A stretch of DNA of 64,000 nucleotides. Source: Hyphococcus sp. (lineage in GTDB: Bacteria > Pseudomonadota > Alphaproteobacteria > Caulobacterales > Parvularculaceae). How positions within the stretch are numbered: the first letter of the stretch is position 1; every line of letters starts with the position of its first letter. The notes below the pieces were generated by a model, which was given only the letters and a program-made list of their open reading frames with translations, did no database searches and had not been told where the DNA came from. The stretch covers positions 28,842-92,841 of the forward strand of contig BQJG01000005.1 in the NCBI GenBank assembly GCA_021604585.1. The letters are read 5' to 3'. Below are positions 60,273 through 64,000 of this stretch, piece by piece. The position numbers were made by a program, and so were the translations under genes.

Positions 60273-61595
60273 CTACTGATCTTTACGCGGAATAATGTGG
60301 AGATCTCGCTGCGGAAACGGAATTTCAATTCCGTGCTTGCCGAGCGCGGTTTCCAGCTCCCAATTATAGGCCGCGTTGACAGCGCCAGGGCGGCGAACGG
60401 CGTCATCGGTCAGCCAGATCACCAGCTCAAAATCGAGGCTTGAATCCCCAAAGCCCGTGAGCCACACAGCGGGCGCTCTTTTCTTGTTGTTTTTCAATGT
60501 GTAAGGGACTCTGTCCGCCGCCTCAAGCGCCGCTTTTTTCACCAGGTCTTTGTCGGTCCCATAAGCAACCCCAAACGGAACGCGAACCCGCCGATGGACC
60601 TCCCGCAAGGTCCAATTGGTGACGCGATTGGTGATAAACTCCGCATTCGGAACAAGGATGTCGACATTGTCGTTAGTGGTGACCAGCGTAGAGCGAACAT
60701 TAATTTCGCGCACTTCGCCGGTGATGCCGGATTCAAGATCAACGAAGTCGCCAACCTTTAACGTCTTTTCCAGCAGGATGATGATGCCCGCGATGAAGTT
60801 GGAAAAAATCGACTGCAGTCCGAAGCCGATGCCGACGCCGATAGCGCCGGTCAGGACCGCAAGCCCTGTGAGGTCAACTTTCGCGGCTGACAGCGCAAAC
60901 ACAATCGCCCCGGTGATGAGGCTGATTTGAATCAACTGGCCCAACAATCCACGCACCGATGGCGTCAATTTGGTGGAGGCGTTCAGCCGTCCTTGAATCA
61001 GTTTCGCCGCGAAGGACGCCGCCCATAACAGGATGATTCCAAGCGCCAACGCCCAGAACACGTCAAAAACGGATATCGCCGTTTCACCGCCGGGCGGCAG
61101 CTTAAGCCCATCCAGAAAGGCGATTGCGGGCTCCAAAAGCCGCAAGATATTCAGCGCAGCGGCGACCCAGGCGAACAGCGCAAAAGTCCGCGACCAGAAC
61201 GGATCGCTAACCAGCGACGAAACCAGATGGATCACCACCCACGCGGTGAGCAAGCTGGCGATGACACGGACCAGACTAACCGGCTCACCCACCGCCGTCA
61301 GCGCCGGGACGGCGATCCACATCAGCCCGGCGCCAAACGCCAGAGGGATCAACAATCCAAGACGCTTGTAGAAACGCTCAGCGGCGCCGCCAGAGGCCGC
61401 CCGCCGCGAAAGCTGCGTCCGCGCCGGGCGCGCCAGCAACCAGCCCAGAACCAGCGCCGCAGCAACGGCGCCCGCTTGATAGAGTGCGGAAGGAGAGGCG
61501 AGCTGATCTTGTAACCGCTCGGCTGTCGCCAAAAAATTAGTCCACAACGAGTTGAACAGATGCTCCGTCTGCGGATTATTAGAGCCCGTCTCCAC
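60273..61595 (-). CDS. Small-conductance mechanosensitive channel (MscS family)
   Basis: 440 residues, GTG start overlapping the parB stop by one base (TAGTG). Five to six hydrophobic segments lead to the pore helix and MscS core GVGIGFGLQSIFSNFIAGII, ILLEKTLKVGDFVDLESGIT and STLVTTNDNVDILVPNAEFI, then a cytoplasmic alpha/beta domain. It releases solutes under osmotic shock. The location after parB is unusual; a link to chromosome segregation is not implied. The gene may be read through from the parA-parB transcript. Confidence 0.93.
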   Translation of the reverse strand: METGSNNPQTEHLFNSLWTNFLATAERLQDQLASPSALYQAGAVAAALVLGWLLARPARTQLSRRAASGGAAERFYKRLGLLIPLAFGAGLMWIAVPALTAVGEPVSLVRVIASLLTAWVVIHLVSSLVSDPFWSRTFALFAWVAAALNILRLLEPAIAFLDGLKLPPGGETAISVFDVFWALALGIILLWAASFAAKLIQGRLNASTKLTPSVRGLLGQLIQISLITGAIVFALSAAKVDLTGLAVLTGAIGVGIGFGLQSIFSNFIAGIIILLEKTLKVGDFVDLESGITGEVREINVRSTLVTTNDNVDILVPNAEFITNRVTNWTLREVHRRVRVPFGVAYGTDKDLVKKAALEAADRVPYTLKNNKKRAPAVWLTGFGDSSLDFELVIWLTDDAVRRPGAVNAAYNWELETALGKHGIEIPFPQRDLHIIPRKDQ

Positions 61596-62563
61596 TATAC
61601 GCCAGCGCCCATCAGGCGGCGGCAGATGTCGTCGAGCTGATCGAGGGTGAGGTATTTCACCGTAATCGCGCCGGCGCCCTTTTTGGAGTGGTCGATGGCG
61701 ACGTCGAGGCCGAGAATGGCTGAGAGGTCGCGTTCCAGCGCGCGCGTATCGGCGTCTTTTGAGCTGCCAGAAGCCATTGTTTTTTCTGGACTTTTTGGAT
61801 CAAGCGAGGTTTTTGCGCCGGTTTTTATGTCGGCCTCTGCTTTGCGGATATAGTCTTCCGTCTGGCGCACGGAGAGGCCGCCCTTGAGAACGATGTCGAG
61901 CATCTGTTTCGGCGCCGATGAGCCGAGCAGCGCGCGGGCGTGGCCCATGGAAATGTGGCTGGCGGCGAGGGCGTCGAGCGCTTTTTGCGGCAGGTTCAAG
62001 AGCCGCATGATGTTGGCCACATGGCTGCGCGACTTGCCGACGGCTTTTGCGATCTGCTCCTGAGTTCGTCCGTAGACGTCGGAAAGGCGCGCATAGGCGG
62101 CGGCCTCCTCGACAGGATTGAGGTCAACCCGCTGGACGTTTTCGATCAGCGCGATCTCGGCGGCTTCTTCGTCGGTCAGCTCACGGATGACCACCGGCAC
62201 ATTGTGAAGCTGCGCTTTTTGCGCCGCGCGCCAGCGCCGTTCGCCAGCGACAATTTCATAAGTCCCGTCTTGTTTCGGACGCACCAGGATCGGCTGCAGC
62301 ATGCCTTTGGCGGCGATCGAATTGGCGAGTTCCTCGATGGCGTCCTTATCGAAAATCCGGCGCGGCTGGTCAGCGTTCGGCTTTAGCTGCTCAATCGGCA
62401 ATTCGCGTCTCGGGCCCTTATCACCCGCCCCCGATTGCGCTGAATCGGCCATGCTCGCAGATTGGCGCGCGGCCTCGCGAACCGATGGCGCGTCACCAAG
62501 AAGGGCGTCGAGCCCTCGGCCCAACCCTTTGATATTGCTCTTCTTTCTTTCCGCCACGGCCAT
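61595..62563 (-). CDS. parB: Chromosome partitioning protein ParB
   Basis: 322 residues from the ATG at 62563 (another ATG lies at 62572). The N-terminus KGLGRGLDALLGD binds ParA; the CTP-binding domain has DQPRRIFDKDAIEELANSIA and the GERRWRAAQKA box; the HTH region is RTQEQIAKAVGKSRSHVANI; the C-terminus is the dimerisation zipper. It loads on parS and spreads as a clamp. A parS site lies in rsmG, in this window. Gap to parA is 17 bases. Confidence 0.96.
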   Translation of the reverse strand: MAVAERKKSNIKGLGRGLDALLGDAPSVREAARQSASMADSAQSGAGDKGPRRELPIEQLKPNADQPRRIFDKDAIEELANSIAAKGMLQPILVRPKQDGTYEIVAGERRWRAAQKAQLHNVPVVIRELTDEEAAEIALIENVQRVDLNPVEEAAAYARLSDVYGRTQEQIAKAVGKSRSHVANIMRLLNLPQKALDALAASHISMGHARALLGSSAPKQMLDIVLKGGLSVRQTEDYIRKAEADIKTGAKTSLDPKSPEKTMASGSSKDADTRALERDLSAILGLDVAIDHSKKGAGAITVKYLTLDQLDDICRRLMGAGV

Positions 62564-62580
62564 TCCGCCCATTCCCTGAA

Positions 62581-63408
62581 TTATGCCGCTTTCGGCCTTG
62601 CGCGCTCGCGCTGGATGACTTCCGAGGCAAGCTGAATATAGGCTTGGCTGCCCGGACATTTGAGATCGTAAAGAAGCGCCGGCTTGCCATGCGACGGCGC
62701 TTCGGAAATCCGCACATTGCGCGGGATGACCGTGCGATAGACCTTGTCTTTCAAATGCGCGCGCACATCATCCTCGACCTGATTGGTCAGATTGTTGCGG
62801 CGGTCATGCATGGTGAGAACGACGCCTTGCAACTCGATATCCGGATTAATCCGTGAACGGACGGTCTCGATGGTGCGCAGAATTTGGCTGAGCCCTTCCA
62901 GCGCAAAGAACTCACATTGCAGCGGAATGATCACCGCTTGGGCTGCGGCGAGCGCATTCACCGTCAGCAGGCTGAGGGAAGGGGGGCAGTCGATCAGAAT
63001 ATACGAAACGCCAGCGCCTTTTTCGCTCGCGACAAATTCTTCGATAGAGTCGGCGAGGCGGAAATGTCTGCGATCGGCGTCGATGAGCTCGATTTCCGCG
63101 CCCGCAAGATCAACACCGGCCGGCGCCAGCAGCAATCCGGGGATGTCGCTGTCCATAACGGCCGCTTCGAGGCGATATTCGCCGGAAAGCACTTCGTAAG
63201 TCGTCACGCCGCGGTCTGCGGCGGAAATTCCAAGGCCCGTCGAGGCGTTTCCCTGGGGGTCTAGGTCGATCAGGAGCACTTTTTCGCCCACCGCGGCGAG
63301 CGCCGTCGATAAATTGATCGCGGTCGTCGTTTTGCCGACGCCGCCTTTCTGGTTGGCAATGGCGAGGATGCGGGGTGAAGAAACGCGACGATCAGCGGAC
63401 ACGGGCAA
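62581..63408 (-). CDS. parA: Chromosome partitioning ATPase ParA (Soj)
   Basis: 275 residues from a TTG at 63408, or 273 from the GTG at 63402, which looks equally good. The deviant Walker A is NQKGGVGKTTTAINLSTALA; Walker B-type YILIDCPPSLSLLTVNALAA; and LTMHDRRNNLTNQVEDDVRA. It forms ATP-bound dimers on DNA that move ParB-parS complexes. The start overlaps the rsmG end by up to 17 bases, the order rsmG-parA-parB being the standard origin-region layout. Confidence 0.96.
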   Translation of the reverse strand: MPVSADRRVSSPRILAIANQKGGVGKTTTAINLSTALAAVGEKVLLIDLDPQGNASTGLGISAADRGVTTYEVLSGEYRLEAAVMDSDIPGLLLAPAGVDLAGAEIELIDADRRHFRLADSIEEFVASEKGAGVSYILIDCPPSLSLLTVNALAAAQAVIIPLQCEFFALEGLSQILRTIETVRSRINPDIELQGVVLTMHDRRNNLTNQVEDDVRAHLKDKVYRTVIPRNVRISEAPSHGKPALLYDLKCPGSQAYIQLASEVIQRERARPKAA

Positions 63409-64000
63409 GATTTCCGATCTCTAAAATGGTCGCTTCAGGGCTTGTCCGGCTCTGATGGCGTGTAACGTCCATATGCCAAGATTTAGCGGCCTCGGTCAAT
63501 TCACCCGCTACATCTTGTCCCTTCAGCAGGAAATACTTTGTATTTTTGCCCCCGATTTCAGCCCCGTAGCCGAGCAATTTATCAAGCCGGGCGAGGGCGC
63601 GAGCGGTGATGATTTCGGCTTTGAAGCCCAGCCCTACCGATTCGATTCGCTCCGGTATGACTTTGATGTTTGAAAGCCCCATGGCGGCGCCAGCCTCGCC
63701 TAGAAACGCGCATTTCTTTTGCGTCGATTCAATCAGCGTCACCGAAACATTTTTTTCCGCAAGCATGGCTGCAAGAACAAGCCCCGGAAACCCCGCGCCG
63801 GAGCCCAGATCAACGATGGATTTTGTCGCCTCGGGAAGCAGTGGAACCAATTGCGCAGAATCAAAGAAGTGCCTGTGCCATCGGTCTTTTATGGTCGAGC
63901 GCGCGATAAGGTTATGGCGCTCTGACCAATCGATCAGCACACGGTCCATCGCTTCGAGACGGTCCATTGTTTCACGTGGAACATTTGTTTCGGCGGCGAA
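63392..64000 (-). CDS. rsmG: 16S rRNA (guanine-N7) methyltransferase RsmG, N-terminus outside window
   Basis: At least 202 residues in the window; the frame is open to the window edge. Reading upstream of the ATG at 63967 gives FAAETNVPRETMDRLEAMDR, the family VSRET region, so that ATG is not the start. The SAM-binding core is IVDLGSGAGFPGLVLAAMLA, with TLIESTQKKCAFLGEAGAAM and ALARLDKLLGYG. It methylates G527 of 16S rRNA. The gene begins the segregation cluster and contains a parS site at its VPRET codons. Confidence 0.94.
   Translation of the reverse strand, partial: FAAETNVPRETMDRLEAMDRVLIDWSERHNLIARSTIKDRWHRHFFDSAQLVPLLPEATKSIVDLGSGAGFPGLVLAAMLAEKNVSVTLIESTQKKCAFLGEAGAAMGLSNIKVIPERIESVGLGFKAEIITARALARLDKLLGYGAEIGGKNTKYFLLKGQDVAGELTEAAKSWHMDVTRHQSRTSPEATILEIGNLARVR
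63968..63983. promoter_or_regulatory. parS centromere-like site inside rsmG
   Basis: TGTTTCACGTGGAACA differs at one base from the bacterial parS consensus TGTTTCACGTGAAACA. It lies in the 5' part of rsmG, a known parS location in many bacteria, with parA and parB right after. ParB should load here. Other sites are likely outside the window, towards the origin. Confidence 0.85.

Overview
The window looks like an origin-proximal piece of an alphaproteobacterial chromosome, probably from a marine or stalked-type lineage such as the Parvularculales, Hyphomonadaceae or relatives. The lineage is inference. It rests on a CckA-type hybrid kinase, a perfect TTAA-N7-TTAA CtrA box, a CenR-like regulator, the dnaQ/secB/fxsA/Tim44/mltA/smr block, DUF3576-leuS-lptE-holA, and a parS site inside rsmG next to parA and parB. 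The genome is GC-rich with short intergenic gaps. Nothing resembles a prophage, IS element or CRISPR array.

Region by region. 1-6.4 kb holds a divergent glycosyltransferase pair, a three-hairpin palindromic element, then the minus-strand ffs (SRP RNA), a membrane/HTH pair and dnaX-ybaB-mrr-recR. The mrr gene is AT-rich and looks inserted. 6.4-15.7 kb holds nudC, pheA, a membrane cytochrome c, a putative proteasome-like N-terminal-threonine hydrolase with a partner gene, SelO and threonine ammonia-lyase. 16-25.4 kb is mostly envelope: a VPLPA-CTERM protein, an NfeD/NfeD/stomatin operon, a TonB-dependent receptor, a Sel1/peptidoglycan-binding protein and a secreted beta-helix protein. 25.4-35 kb has tRNA-Leu(CAA), exoD, dsbB-coq7, an M2 peptidase and a minus-strand his cluster (hisB, two small Cys-rich secreted proteins, hisH-hisA, a CYTH-CHAD protein, hisF-hisE).

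35-44.7 kb holds hslV and hslU separated by a second VPLPA-CTERM gene, then an unusual membrane protein with a prephenate-dehydratase-like N-terminal half and a CtrA box at its promoter, then smr-mltA-timA against fxsA-secB and dnaQ. 44.7-54.6 kb carries cckA, a LysE exporter, a patatin-like lipase, a cenR-like regulator with arsC, yggS, a thiE-like gene, a VOC lipoprotein, a porin and a DUF3576 lipoprotein. 54.6-64 kb carries leuS-lptE-holA, an orphan gene, a secreted TonB_C protein, an MscS channel and parB-parA-rsmG.

The strongest leads for something undescribed are the putative N-terminal-threonine hydrolase with its downstream partner (10044-11768), the CtrA-box-associated prephenate-dehydratase-like membrane protein (38359-40274), the tandem Cys-rich secreted proteins inside the his cluster, and the A9 slippage site in dnaX that could produce a 400-residue gamma subunit. 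All functions are read from sequence alone.
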